A DNA stretch of 64,000 nucleotides from JAJNBA01 sp963842295 (GCA_963842295.1 CAWJFY010000007.1:248001-312000); one strand, 5' to 3'. Counted from the stretch's first letter, positions 39,811 through 48,651 are shown. Notes: a model not told the origin generated them from the sequence alone. Numbers and translations are program-made.

Positions 39811-42778
39811 AACGAGCCCGGGAGACCGGACAGGGGGCTGGTTCGCGCACATGCTGACTGGGAACGGCCTGGCTCGAAGGGTTCACGTTGCGCTCATCGC
39901 GCTACTCGTCGTCGGAGTGGCGGGTTCGTTCTGGATGGGCGTGCGAGCACGTGCGAACGCGCAGGAGCGGGCGGTCGAGCAGGCTCAGGTCATCGCGGAC
40001 AGCTCCCTCACGCTCGTTTTCCGGCCCGATGACCTGCAGCACGAGGCATCGGCGGATCGGATCAGGGAGCTGTCCCGTTCGATCGACGACGTGGTGCTCG
40101 ATCCCAGCGACTTCACCACCGTGACCCTTTTCTCTGCGTCGGGCGAGATCCTTTTCTCGACCGAAGACGGCAACATCGGCCAGCACCTCGCTGGGGAGCG
40201 TCAACGGATCAAGCAGGCATACCGGGGACAACCGCAGTCCGAGCTGATCGACGAGACGCTTTCCGTGCTCGTGGGCCTGCGATTCCCGTCGGGCGTCGGC
40301 AGCACCGCTGCCGTCGAGCTGTCGCGCCCGGCGAACGACATCGCCGGCGCAGCGGGGCCGTGGCGAACCAACACGTTCTTCCTCGGTGGAGCGCTCGCGC
40401 TCGTTCTGCTCGCCGCGGGTGCGCCCATGCTCCGCGGAGCAGAGACGACGGATGCGGCGGAGTCCGGGCGGATCCGTGTGCCCGTGATCCCTGCGCGCCA
40501 GCCCAGCGCGCCGGCGAGGAGGATCGAGGCACCGCGGCCCGGGATGAAGGAAGAGGCAGAGGCCCGCCGGCGCGCCGAGACCCGCGCGCAGGAGGCCGAG
40601 CAGCGCGTGACGCTGTTGCAGGACCAGTACCGCGCGACCCTCGAAGAGCTGCAGTCGGCGCAACAGTCGTTGCGCAACCAGCCGGAAGGCGCGGATCGGG
40701 AGTTCGAGGAACGTGCGGTCAGAGCCGAGGCTGCGATGAGATCGCTCGAGCAGCGCCTTCACAGTGTGACCGTGGAGCGGGACCGGATCGCCGGTGAGCT
40801 CCTCGCGAGACGGGACGCGATCGTAGGTCCCGGCCGGGAGGTCCTCAAGCAGAAGGAAGCCGAAGCGATGGACCTGCGGGCGGAGCTCGAAGGAGCACAG
40901 TCCCAGCTCTCGATGACGATCCAGGAACTCGGGTCCCTCCAGCGACAGGCCGAGCGTTCGGCTGAGCTACAGGAAGAGCTGGACGCCGCTCATCTCGAGT
41001 CGCTGCACTCCCGGGACGCCATGGAATCGATGCAGGGAGAGCTCCGGAGCGCCCGCACTGAGCTGGACGACGTTCGAGACGAGTTGCGGGCGCTCCGGAG
41101 CGAGGAGCAGCGCGCCGCCGAGCTCACCGACGAGCTCCGTACCGCGAAGGCTGAACTCGTCAGCGCGCGAGCCTCGCATCAGGCAGAGCTCGTCGAGCGC
41201 GAGGCGGAGCTGGAGGAGCAGGTGCGCTCGGTGCGCGAGGATTTCCAAGCTCAGGTGGCCGAGGCAGAGGCTCGTCATGGCACGGAGCTCGCGGAGGCAG
41301 AAAGAGGGTTCGTGGAACGAGTGGCCGCGGCCGCTCAGAGCGCGGAGGAGGCGGGGGCGCGCGTGGCTGCCGCAGGCGCCGACCTCGAGGCCGCCAGGTC
41401 GGAGTCGGAGGCGAGAGCCGTCGACCTCGAGAGCGCGCGCGCGGAGCTGCAGGCTGCTCATGATCGGATCGAGGTGCTGCAACAAGGCTTGTCGGAGCGG
41501 CAGGGAGACTTCGACGACGCGGACCGGGAGGTGCAGCGGGCGCAGACGGACCGAGATGAGCTCGCCACCGAGCTCACAGAGACCCGTGCCGCGCTGGAGG
41601 AAACGAAGGCATCGCTGACGAAGGAACGGTCCGAGCGAGAGAAGCTGGAGGCATCGAGCTCCCAGACACGAGTCGAGGCCCGCCGTGCCACCGAGCGGGC
41701 GGATCGCGTGGCGGAAGAGTTGGAGGCGGCGGCACAGGCGAACACCGAGATGAACCGCCGCCTCCAGGAGATCGAGTCGAGGCGCGCGCTGGAGGTCGCT
41801 GAGGATGAAGGTCGCGCCCACATGGATGAGCTCCTGACGGCGACGCAGGAGCGCCTCGCAGGTCAGAGCGAGAAGTTGATGGCGGCCGAGGAGCGACTCC
41901 GCGACGCGGACCGTCAGGCCGAAATGGATTCGGAGCGGCTCGAGGAACTCGAGGCACAGCTCCGGCAGCATCAGATGGCCGAGCAGATGCGTGAGCTGCA
42001 GCCGGCGAAGCACGAACATCATGAGGCGGATGACGCCACTCCCGTTGAGGACCGTCGCGCGGCCACGCCTTTCCTCAAGGAGATGGCGATGGACGCGCAG
42101 AAGACGATCTCGCGGATGATGGGTGTCGCCCAGCTGCTCAAGCACAAGCAGGGTGCCAAGGAACAGGCTCAGCTCGTCCAGCAACTCACGGCCAACGGTC
42201 GGCGCCTGGGCAACACGATCCGCGACCTCTCGGACATCGATTCGCTGGTCACCGGCACGATCTCCCTCGAGCTACGGAACACCGACCTCGAATCGCTGAT
42301 CCGCCGTGTGCTTGAGGAATCTGGGATAGGAGAAGAACTGGACGTGCGGGTCGAGATCGAGCCGGTCTCGATCTCGGTCGATCGTATGAGGACCGAGCAG
42401 ATCCTCCAGGGATTGCTGCGGAGCGCCGGCGATCGCACCCCCGCGGGCAAGACGATCACGGTGCGCCTCATCCGAGACAAGGGTGGGGCACTGATCGTGG
42501 TGGAAGACGCGGAATCCTCCTCGGAGATCTCCCTCAGTCCTATGGTGCGGCGGCTCGCGGAGGTCCAGGGGGGCTGGGCGAAGGTGGCGCCCCGCGAAGG
42601 CGGAGGCGCGGCGTTCCAGGTCTTCCTGCCGGCGGGAGGGTCCGGCAGCATGCCCGCGCCGCAGCTGGAAGTAGAGGATCAGGTGACGGAGGACGTCGAG
42701 GAGCCGAACCACTGGGTGCAGGCCGAGCAGGCCCTCGTTCGCGAGCTGCGTGAGCTCTCGCAGGGCAAGGCGAGATAG
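39800..42778 (+). CDS. histidine-kinase-like pseudokinase with long coiled coil
   Basis: A 992-residue protein. Two membrane helices (about 30-47 and 191-212) flank an extracytoplasmic sensor of about 140 residues (TLFSASGEILFSTEDGNIGQHL, a dCache/PAS-like stretch). A very long coiled coil covers about 250-745, rich in Glu/Arg/Ala. A DHp-like helix pair (about 757-830) follows, where the H-box position reads FLKEMAMDAQKTI with no phospho-accepting His. The ATP-binding-like domain (about 840-950) reads ILQGLLRSAGDRTPAGK in place of the N-box Asn and VEDAESSSE in place of DxGxG. Kinase activity is therefore unlikely; a scaffold or receptor role is inferred. Alternative start: ATG 39851. Confidence 0.8.
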   Translation: MVPITSPGDRTGGWFAHMLTGNGLARRVHVALIALLVVGVAGSFWMGVRARANAQERAVEQAQVIADSSLTLVFRPDDLQHEASADRIRELSRSIDDVVLDPSDFTTVTLFSASGEILFSTEDGNIGQHLAGERQRIKQAYRGQPQSELIDETLSVLVGLRFPSGVGSTAAVELSRPANDIAGAAGPWRTNTFFLGGALALVLLAAGAPMLRGAETTDAAESGRIRVPVIPARQPSAPARRIEAPRPGMKEEAEARRRAETRAQEAEQRVTLLQDQYRATLEELQSAQQSLRNQPEGADREFEERAVRAEAAMRSLEQRLHSVTVERDRIAGELLARRDAIVGPGREVLKQKEAEAMDLRAELEGAQSQLSMTIQELGSLQRQAERSAELQEELDAAHLESLHSRDAMESMQGELRSARTELDDVRDELRALRSEEQRAAELTDELRTAKAELVSARASHQAELVEREAELEEQVRSVREDFQAQVAEAEARHGTELAEAERGFVERVAAAAQSAEEAGARVAAAGADLEAARSESEARAVDLESARAELQAAHDRIEVLQQGLSERQGDFDDADREVQRAQTDRDELATELTETRAALEETKASLTKERSEREKLEASSSQTRVEARRATERADRVAEELEAAAQANTEMNRRLQEIESRRALEVAEDEGRAHMDELLTATQERLAGQSEKLMAAEERLRDADRQAEMDSERLEELEAQLRQHQMAEQMRELQPAKHEHHEADDATPVEDRRAATPFLKEMAMDAQKTISRMMGVAQLLKHKQGAKEQAQLVQQLTANGRRLGNTIRDLSDIDSLVTGTISLELRNTDLESLIRRVLEESGIGEELDVRVEIEPVSISVDRMRTEQILQGLLRSAGDRTPAGKTITVRLIRDKGGALIVVEDAESSSEISLSPMVRRLAEVQGGWAKVAPREGGGAAFQVFLPAGGSGSMPAPQLEVEDQVTEDVEEPNHWVQAEQALVRELRELSQGKAR

Positions 42779-42781
42779 GTC

Positions 42782-43972
42782 TCAGACCCGCCGGATCACG
42801 AGGGCGTCGCCCTGGCCACCGCCGCCGCAGATCGCAGCACCCCCAAGATCGATGCCTCGCCTGCGCATCTCCATGACGAGCGTCAGCACGATCCTCGCCC
42901 CCGAGGCACCGATCGGATGTCCCAAAGCGACCGCTCCCCCGTTGACGTTCACGATGTCGTCGTCGACGCCGAGCATCCGGGAGGCGTGGATCGGGACGGC
43001 CGCGAAGGCCTCGTTGATCTCGATGAGACCGAGGTCCGAAGCAGCGCACCCCGCCTTCTTGAGCGCGCGCTCCAGGGCCATCGCGGGGACCGTGTGCAAC
43101 GACGGATACCGATCGGAAGACATCCCGTAGGCGACGATCTCGGCGAGCGGCGTCACCCCCAGCTCATGGGCCCTCTCGGTGCTCATCACGACGACCGCGC
43201 ATGCCCCGTCGGAGATCTGGGAGGCGTTCCCCGCCGTGATCGTGCCGTCCGATCGGAATGCGGGCTTCAGCCCGGCCAGCTTGTCCGGTGTCGAATCGGG
43301 CCGGATCCCCTCGTCTCGATCCACGGTGACGGACACACCCTTCCCCGTGGAAGCCTCGACCGGCACGACCTCGTCAGTCAGGCGGCCGGACGTCCACGCG
43401 GCGTGGGCTCGCTGATGCGACCGCGCGGCCCAGGCGTCCTGTTCCTCACGGGTGAGACCGAGCTCCGCGCTGACCTCGTCCGTGCCCTCGCCCATGTGGT
43501 GGTCGAGGAACGACGACCACAAACCGTCGTGGATCATCGAGTCGATCAACTCGGCATCGCCGAGCCGGGACCCTTCCCGGCCTTTGGGAAGGACGTAGGG
43601 GGCGTTGGTCATCGATTCCATGCCGCCGGCGACGGCGACCTCGATCTCCCCGGCCCTGATCATCTGGTCCGCCATCGCGATCGCCGACATCCCCGACAGA
43701 CAGACCTTGTTAAGCGTGATCGCCGGAACCTCCTTGGGCAGGCCGGCGCCGACCGAGGCCTGGAGCGAGGTGATCTGTCCGGCGCCGGCCTGCAGGACAT
43801 GGCCCATGATCGTGTAGTCGACCTGTTCGCCCGCGATGTCGGCCCGCTCGACGGCGGCCCGGATCGCGTGTGCTCCCAGCTCGACGGCCTTCACACCGGA
43901 GAATGCGCCCCGGAACCTCCCGGTCGGCGTCCGCGCGCCGCCGACGATCACGGAACGGATGGTGTCGCTCAC
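42782..43972 (-). CDS. acetyl-CoA C-acetyltransferase (thiolase)
   Basis: Condenses or cleaves acyl-CoA/acetoacetyl-CoA in fatty-acid and butanoate metabolism. The 396 residues carry the nucleophile Cys91 (NKVCLSGMSA), NEAFAAVP, GGAVALGHPIGASG with His352, and Cys382 in ICGGGGQGDA: the complete thiolase active site. TAGACT lies exactly 6 bases before the GTG at 43972, so translation is leaderless. With the 3-hydroxyacyl-CoA dehydrogenase at 54 kb and the crotonyl-CoA reductase-type enzyme at 47 kb it can connect acetyl-CoA with C4 acyl-CoAs. Confidence 0.94.
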   Translation of the reverse strand: MSDTIRSVIVGGARTPTGRFRGAFSGVKAVELGAHAIRAAVERADIAGEQVDYTIMGHVLQAGAGQITSLQASVGAGLPKEVPAITLNKVCLSGMSAIAMADQMIRAGEIEVAVAGGMESMTNAPYVLPKGREGSRLGDAELIDSMIHDGLWSSFLDHHMGEGTDEVSAELGLTREEQDAWAARSHQRAHAAWTSGRLTDEVVPVEASTGKGVSVTVDRDEGIRPDSTPDKLAGLKPAFRSDGTITAGNASQISDGACAVVVMSTERAHELGVTPLAEIVAYGMSSDRYPSLHTVPAMALERALKKAGCAASDLGLIEINEAFAAVPIHASRMLGVDDDIVNVNGGAVALGHPIGASGARIVLTLVMEMRRRGIDLGGAAICGGGGQGDALVIRRV

Positions 43973-43978
43973 GGTTCG

Positions 43979-43984
43979 AGTCTA
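43979..43984 (-). promoter_or_regulatory. -10 element (TAGACT) for thiolase
   Basis: On the minus strand, exactly 6 bases before the GTG at 43972; identical hexamer and spacing to pccB (50717-50722). Confidence 0.55.
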
Positions 43985-44022
43985 CGGCTGTCGATCGGAC
44001 GAGCGAGGTTCGGGATGACGGG

Positions 44023-45846
44023 TCAGGTCCGAGCCGCGAGCGCGTCCTGGATGACCTGAAGGATCTCGTCCCGAACGAGCTCGTCGCGTTCCACCAGAGC
44101 CTGCGTCAAGGAAGAGTGGACGTCCTTGTTCTCCTCGAGCACTTCCAACACACGCTCCTTCTGCGCCCCGAGGATGTCCTCCACGCTCTGCTTGCCGTGC
44201 TCGTCGGCCAGCACCTTCGCGACGAGGTTCGCGCCGCCGATCGGACCGTGGGAGACCGCGTCGAACGAGATCAGCGATCCGGCCATCCCGAAGGATCCGA
44301 CCATCTGCGCGGCGAGCTGGGTCGCCACCATCAGGTCGTTCGCTGGGCCGGTGCCGGACTCGCCCAGGACGAGCTCCTCGGCCGCCATCCCGCCGAGTGC
44401 GATCGCGATCCCGGACTCGATCTCGGTCCGGTTCCTCGTGAACCGCTCTTCCTCGTCACCGTGGGCGAGCAAGCCGAGCGATCCTCGCCGCTTGATGATC
44501 GACAGCACCTCGAGCCGGCGGTTCTGCCCCAGGAAGTGCGCGACGGTTGCGTGTCCCGCCTCGTGCACGGCCACGGCGCGACGGTCGTTGTCGGTGTACG
44601 TGACGGCCTGCTTGAGGCCGATCTCCTCGGTGAACTTCGCCTCCATCACGTCCGCGAAGTTCATCTCCCGCCGGCCCTCGCGGAGTGCGACCAGCAGAGA
44701 CTCGTCGAAGAGGTGCTCGATCATGACCGGCGTGTACGCGAAGCACTCGTGCGCGATGCGTGTCCGGACCGCGGGATCGTCGAGCTGAGCATGGTGCTTC
44801 TTCCGCTCCAAGAAGTAGTCGACCAGGTCCTCCCGCTCGCTCTGGGTCGGCACGTCGAAGTACAAGCGCCTGTCGAAGCGACCGGGTCGCATGAGCGCGG
44901 TGTCGAGCGAATCCGCCCGGTTGGTGGCGGCGATCAGCAAGATGTTGTGGTACTCGGACGCGAGCATCTTGAACTGCCAATTGGCCGGGAGATAGCTGTT
45001 CAGCCACCCGAGGAATTTGCCCCGGATCCGCGTCCGGAGGCGCGGCTGGTCGAACGACTGCATCTGGATCAGGAGCTCGTTGACCATCCCGCCCGTGTTC
45101 GAAGACATGAACCTGCTGACGGAACGCTCCATGCCGTCCGGTGACGCAGGGCTGACGCCGTCACGCGACTGCGCGATCGCATCGATCTCCTCGATGAAGC
45201 CGATCGCGCCCCCTTCCTTGCGCGCCGCCTTGCGGAGTGCTTTGAAGAACGAGCGGATCCGGTACGCCGTCATCCCGAACCACATCGACTGGAGCGCCGT
45301 CGCCGAGATGAACAGGAACGGGACGCCCGCCTGCTTGGCCATCGCCTTCGCCAGGTACGTCTTCCCAGTCCCCGGCGGTCCTTCGAAGAGGATCCCCCGC
45401 CGGGGCGTGCCACCGAGCTCGTCTCGGAACGTCCCGTAGCCGAGGAACACGTCGAGCGTGCGCAGCACCTCATCGACCTGCGTATCGAGACCCTTCAGGT
45501 CCGTCAGCCCGACCTCGACCTGTTCCGGATAGACCGTGATGTGCGGGGAACGGCCGGAGAGCAAGGGCATAGCGACCATGAGTCCGATCGCCACGATGAG
45601 CAACATCGCGGGCAGGTAGACCTCCCACGGGAAGCTCTCTGGGATGGTGGGCAGTCGGAGCGGCCGGCCTGTCGAGTACCGCCACCAGAGGTAGGCGTCC
45701 AGCGCGGTCACGACGACGATCGCGCGGAGCAGGCGCTTTCGTTTCGTCCGCTCACGCTGGCGGAACACGTCTGCGCGGCCCGCGCGGAGCGTCGTCGAGC
45801 CGGAGAGGAGGGCTGCGGCTGTCGCGCTGTGTGTCTTCTCCGTCAC
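44023..45846 (-). CDS. FtsH-like membrane AAA metalloprotease, divergent
   Basis: A 607-residue protein with two helices (about 40-55 and 77-97) close together, hence almost no periplasmic domain, an AAA module with Walker A GPPGTGKT at 156-163, and an M41 peptidase with HEAGH at 428-432 and the third ligand Asp504 (GPANDLMVATQLAA). Two features differ from ordinary FtsH: Walker B reads GFIEEID (Glu219 for Asp), and about 25 and 30 extra residues are inserted after it (225-252 and 268-300). The arginine finger region RPGRFDRR is intact. GGAGGA lies 4 bases before the GTG at 45846. Expected to degrade membrane or short-lived proteins; substrates are unknown. Confidence 0.88.
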   Translation of the reverse strand: MTEKTHSATAAALLSGSTTLRAGRADVFRQRERTKRKRLLRAIVVVTALDAYLWWRYSTGRPLRLPTIPESFPWEVYLPAMLLIVAIGLMVAMPLLSGRSPHITVYPEQVEVGLTDLKGLDTQVDEVLRTLDVFLGYGTFRDELGGTPRRGILFEGPPGTGKTYLAKAMAKQAGVPFLFISATALQSMWFGMTAYRIRSFFKALRKAARKEGGAIGFIEEIDAIAQSRDGVSPASPDGMERSVSRFMSSNTGGMVNELLIQMQSFDQPRLRTRIRGKFLGWLNSYLPANWQFKMLASEYHNILLIAATNRADSLDTALMRPGRFDRRLYFDVPTQSEREDLVDYFLERKKHHAQLDDPAVRTRIAHECFAYTPVMIEHLFDESLLVALREGRREMNFADVMEAKFTEEIGLKQAVTYTDNDRRAVAVHEAGHATVAHFLGQNRRLEVLSIIKRRGSLGLLAHGDEEERFTRNRTEIESGIAIALGGMAAEELVLGESGTGPANDLMVATQLAAQMVGSFGMAGSLISFDAVSHGPIGGANLVAKVLADEHGKQSVEDILGAQKERVLEVLEENKDVHSSLTQALVERDELVRDEILQVIQDALAART

Positions 45847-45998
45847 CGTGTCCTCCGAGATGGGCCGGCCTGGTGGGGTCCTGGCCTCTCCGGAGCACGG
45901 TATACCCTTCGCTGTCCCCCGTGAATCCGACCTTTGGCCCCAACTGGGGGATACGCCCCCCCGCCGAAAGTCCCAGGGTGGTTCGATATCGTGCGGCC
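45847..45998. other. 152-bp divergent region (FtsH-like / HTH genes)
   Basis: Contains CGCCGAAAGTCC (45962-45973; also at 3867-3878), a CCCC-AACT-GGGG dyad (45938-45949) and the plus-strand hexamer TATCGT (45987-45992) exactly 6 bases before the HTH start. Confidence 0.4.
45987..45992 (+). promoter_or_regulatory. -10 element (TATCGT) for HTH gene
   Basis: On the plus strand, exactly 6 bases before the ATG at 45999, with no Shine-Dalgarno. Confidence 0.45.
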
Positions 45999-46373
45999 AT
46001 GGCCCGCACCAAACAGCCTGCGATCAGCGCCGAGGACCGGTTGGTCGTGGGTGCGTTGCTTCGTGAGCTGCGGAAGTCCACCGGTTACCGGTCTGTCGAG
46101 TCAGCCGCCGCCGTCACCGGGGCCCCGTCCTCACGGCAGACGATCTATGCCTACGAGCGAGGGGGACTCACGCCGTCGCTCGCCCAGTTCCTCGACCTGG
46201 TGGAGTTCTACGTGCTCCGGGCGCCGCACCTCGACGGCGCGAAGCAAGAGGACGATCTTCGCGCCCAAGGGGTCGCGGCCGTCACGCGGGCCCTCACACT
46301 TCCTCTGTACCACGTGGCCTCCGCACACGACCTGGTCGCGCGGATGCAGCCCGGCGCTCGGAGGAAGCGATGA
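45999..46373 (+). CDS. HTH (XRE-like) DNA-binding protein
   Basis: A 124-residue protein with a helix-turn-helix of the XRE type: LLRELRKSTGYRSVESAAAVTGAPSSRQTIYAYERGGLTPSLAQFLDLVEFY, i.e. a recognition helix followed by the Y-E-x-G turn of lambda-repressor-like folds. The C-terminal half is basic and unassigned. The ATG at 45999 is chosen because of the leaderless -10 spacing; the frame is open to 45831. Its end overlaps the start of the epimerase gene by 4 bases (ATGA), so it may regulate acyl-CoA genes or merely be co-transcribed. Confidence 0.75.
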   Translation: MARTKQPAISAEDRLVVGALLRELRKSTGYRSVESAAAVTGAPSSRQTIYAYERGGLTPSLAQFLDLVEFYVLRAPHLDGAKQEDDLRAQGVAAVTRALTLPLYHVASAHDLVARMQPGARRKR

Positions 46374-46771
46374 TCATCGACTTCGACCACGTCGGGATCG
46401 CCGTGCGGGATCTGGATGCCGCGGTTGAGCTCTACCAGCGAACGCTCGGCCTCGCCCCCACCCACCGGGAACGCGTAGAGGATCAGGGTGTCGAGGAGGT
46501 CCTGTTCCCCGTCGGGGACTCGTTCATCCAGCTGCTCGGGGCGCTCGGACCCGACACGCCCGTCGGTGCCTTCCTCGCGAAGCGAGGTCCCGGTGTGCAT
46601 CACGTCGCGTACCGGGTCGAGGACGTGGCGGCGGCGCTTGCCCACCTCAGCGATGAGGGACTCCGGCTGATCGACGACGTCCCGAGGCGCGGTTCGCGCG
46701 GAACCCTGATCGCGTTCGCTCATCCGAGGGACATGGAAGGCGTCCTCGTCGAGCTCGTGCAGGTCCCCTGA
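46370..46771 (+). CDS. mce: methylmalonyl-CoA epimerase
   Basis: Interconverts (2S)- and (2R)-methylmalonyl-CoA, the step between propionyl-CoA carboxylase and mutase. The 133 residues form two VOC beta-alpha-beta modules: FDHVGIAVRDLDAAVELYQRTLG with the metal His7, FIQLLGAL with Gln, GPGVHHVAYRVEDVAAAL with the second metal His, and VLVELVQ with the metal Glu. Length and motifs match the family. Translation is coupled to the HTH gene. The window supplies the partner carboxylase (50.7 and 58.5 kb) and mutase (61 kb). Confidence 0.93.
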   Translation: MIIDFDHVGIAVRDLDAAVELYQRTLGLAPTHRERVEDQGVEEVLFPVGDSFIQLLGALGPDTPVGAFLAKRGPGVHHVAYRVEDVAAALAHLSDEGLRLIDDVPRRGSRGTLIAFAHPRDMEGVLVELVQVP

Positions 46772-46785
46772 TCGACTTTTCGTCT

Positions 46786-48027
46786 TCACCCGAGACCCAC
46801 GAGACCGGGCGCCGGGGCGTTGATCAGCACCGCGACATTGCCCTCGGGAAGCTTCCCGTCGGCCATCAGCTGATGCGCGAGGGCGGCCTCTCCGTATCCG
46901 TAGGTGTGGCCGAGGGTCGTACGGATCTTCCCTTCTCCGACGAGTTCGTTGAACGCGGCCGCCTGCTCGTCGTTGAACAGATGGGAACCTTGGTACCGCT
47001 TCTGGAGGTACCAGAGATAGCGCACGTCGATCAATGTGTCGTAGCCCGAGGTGCCTGCGCAGATGACGATCATGCCTCCGCGATCGCACACGAAGTTCGA
47101 TGTGGGGATCGTGTCCTGCCCGGGGTGCTCGAACACGATCTTCGGGTTCGTCTTCTCGCCCACCACGTCCCAGATGGCCTTCCCGAACGCCTTCGCACCG
47201 TCGAGCCACGCCTTCCAGTCGGGCGAATCCCACGCCGGCGGCACTCCCCAGTGCGAGTAGTCCCTCCGGTCGATGTAACCGATCGCGCCGAGAGCCTTGC
47301 AGTACTCGCCCTTCTCCTCGGAAGAAACCACCGCGACCGCCCGGCCTCCCGCGAGCGCGATCATCTGGATCGCGAGCGAGCCGAGCCCGCCCGCCCCACC
47401 CCAAACGAGCACCACGTCCCCCGGCTTCACCGTGTTCGGAGCCCAGCCGTGCAGCATCCGGTACGCGGTCGACCCCGTGAGGGTCGGAGCCGCGGCTTCC
47501 TCCCAGGTGAGTCGGTCGGCCTTCGGCAGGCACTGATGCGCCTGCACCTTTGAGAACTGGGCCATCGATCCCCAGCACGTGTCGTACCCCCACACGCGGA
47601 AGCTCGAAGAGAGCCCCGGGTCGTTCCCCTCGACGACCCAGGGGTCGTCCGGATCCCATTGACCTGCGTGCACCACGACGTGGTCGCCGACGGCGACCCC
47701 ACTCACGTCGGATCCGACGGCATACACCACCCCAGAGGCGTCGGATCCCACGATGTGGAAGTCGGTCGGCTCGCCCCAGCGCGCCTGGGTCTTCGTCACG
47801 TCGACCGGGACGCCGCGAGCCGCCCACACGTTGTTGAAGTTCACGCCTGCCGCCATCACCATCACGAGCGCGTCCTCGGGACCGATCGCAGGAACGTCGA
47901 TCACCTCGTCGCGGATCGCGTCACGCGGCTCGCCGAAGGCGTCGGGGCGTACGACCTGCGCGTGCATGTGAGCGGGCACGTCGCCGAGGAGGGGTATCTC
48001 GCCGATCGCGTACAGGTCCTTCGCCAT
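46786..48027 (-). CDS. ccrA: crotonyl-CoA carboxylase/reductase-type enoyl reductase
   Basis: NADPH-dependent reductive carboxylation of crotonyl-CoA to ethylmalonyl-CoA (or simple enoyl-CoA reduction). A 413-residue MDR-superfamily protein with the Ccr-type start (AIGEIPLLGDVPAHMHAQVVRPD), FNNVWAARGVP, the long insert GQWDPDDPWVVEGNDPGLSSSFRVWGYDT, nucleotide fold VVLVWGGAGGLGSLAIQ and KIVFEHPGQDTIPTSNFVCDRGGMIVICAGTSGY, whose Pro/Glu/His residues line the CO2 pocket. It is shorter than typical Ccr (about 445), mostly at the N-terminus. GGAGG precedes the ATG at 48027. No ethylmalonyl-CoA mutase is in the window, so it may serve precursor supply rather than the full ethylmalonyl pathway. Confidence 0.88.
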   Translation of the reverse strand: MAKDLYAIGEIPLLGDVPAHMHAQVVRPDAFGEPRDAIRDEVIDVPAIGPEDALVMVMAAGVNFNNVWAARGVPVDVTKTQARWGEPTDFHIVGSDASGVVYAVGSDVSGVAVGDHVVVHAGQWDPDDPWVVEGNDPGLSSSFRVWGYDTCWGSMAQFSKVQAHQCLPKADRLTWEEAAAPTLTGSTAYRMLHGWAPNTVKPGDVVLVWGGAGGLGSLAIQMIALAGGRAVAVVSSEEKGEYCKALGAIGYIDRRDYSHWGVPPAWDSPDWKAWLDGAKAFGKAIWDVVGEKTNPKIVFEHPGQDTIPTSNFVCDRGGMIVICAGTSGYDTLIDVRYLWYLQKRYQGSHLFNDEQAAAFNELVGEGKIRTTLGHTYGYGEAALAHQLMADGKLPEGNVAVLINAPAPGLVGLG

Positions 48028-48108
48028 GGCACCTCCGCAGCGGGATGGGGAAGCGAACCCTAGCAACGGAGGATGCGCGCCGCGACGCATCCCTGAGACG
48101 ATGTCATC

Positions 48109-48651
48109 GTGGACAGCCTCAGAGGTCACCTGCTCGTCTCCGGTCCCGGCTTGTGGGACCCGAACTTCCGGCGGACCGTGGTCCTGGTCGGCCACCACGA
48201 CGACGAGGGCGCCGTCGGCGTCGTCCTGAACCAGCCCCTCGACGCCACCGTGGAGGAGGCTGCGCCGCCACTCTCCCCGCTGGTGCCGTCCGGCGAAACG
48301 CTCTTCCGTGGCGGGCCGGTGCAGCCGGAGGCGGCCGTCGTGCTCGCGGATTTCGAAGATCCCGACCGCGCAGGGGTTCTCGCGCTCGACTCGATCGGGT
48401 TCCTGCCCGAAGAGAGCGATACCGACTCTCTTGGTGGCCTGCGGCGTGCCCGGGTCTTCGCGGGCTACGCCGGTTGGGGCGCAGGGCAGTTGGAGGCGGA
48501 GATGGCGGAGGACTCGTGGCACGCGACCCCCGCGCTCCCGGGCGACATCTTCACGGACTCTCCGGAGGGCCTCTGGGCCAGGGCCGTGGGGCGCCTTGGC
48601 CCCGGTTTCCGGCTCCTGACCACGATGCCGCTGGACCCAACCCAGAACTAG
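48109..48651 (+). CDS. YqgE/AlgH family protein
   Basis: A 180-residue DUF179 protein: LRGHLLVSGPGLWDPNFRRTVVLVGHHDDEGAVGVVLNQPLD, LFRGGPVQPEAAVVL, ARVFAGYAGWGAGQLEAEMAEDSWH, which is the complete family pattern. The biochemical function is unknown in any organism. The start is a GTG; a GACGAT hexamer 6 bases upstream fits the leaderless spacing only loosely. It overlaps the convergent nuclease gene by 4 bases at the stops. Confidence 0.9.
   Translation: MDSLRGHLLVSGPGLWDPNFRRTVVLVGHHDDEGAVGVVLNQPLDATVEEAAPPLSPLVPSGETLFRGGPVQPEAAVVLADFEDPDRAGVLALDSIGFLPEESDTDSLGGLRRARVFAGYAGWGAGQLEAEMAEDSWHATPALPGDIFTDSPEGLWARAVGRLGPGFRLLTTMPLDPTQN

Noticed and set aside
39804..39812. GCCGATAA as a FliA-type -10
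   Set aside because: No TAAAG-type -35 at the proper distance, and it lies after the first possible start codon; it is better explained as an arm of the inverted repeat.
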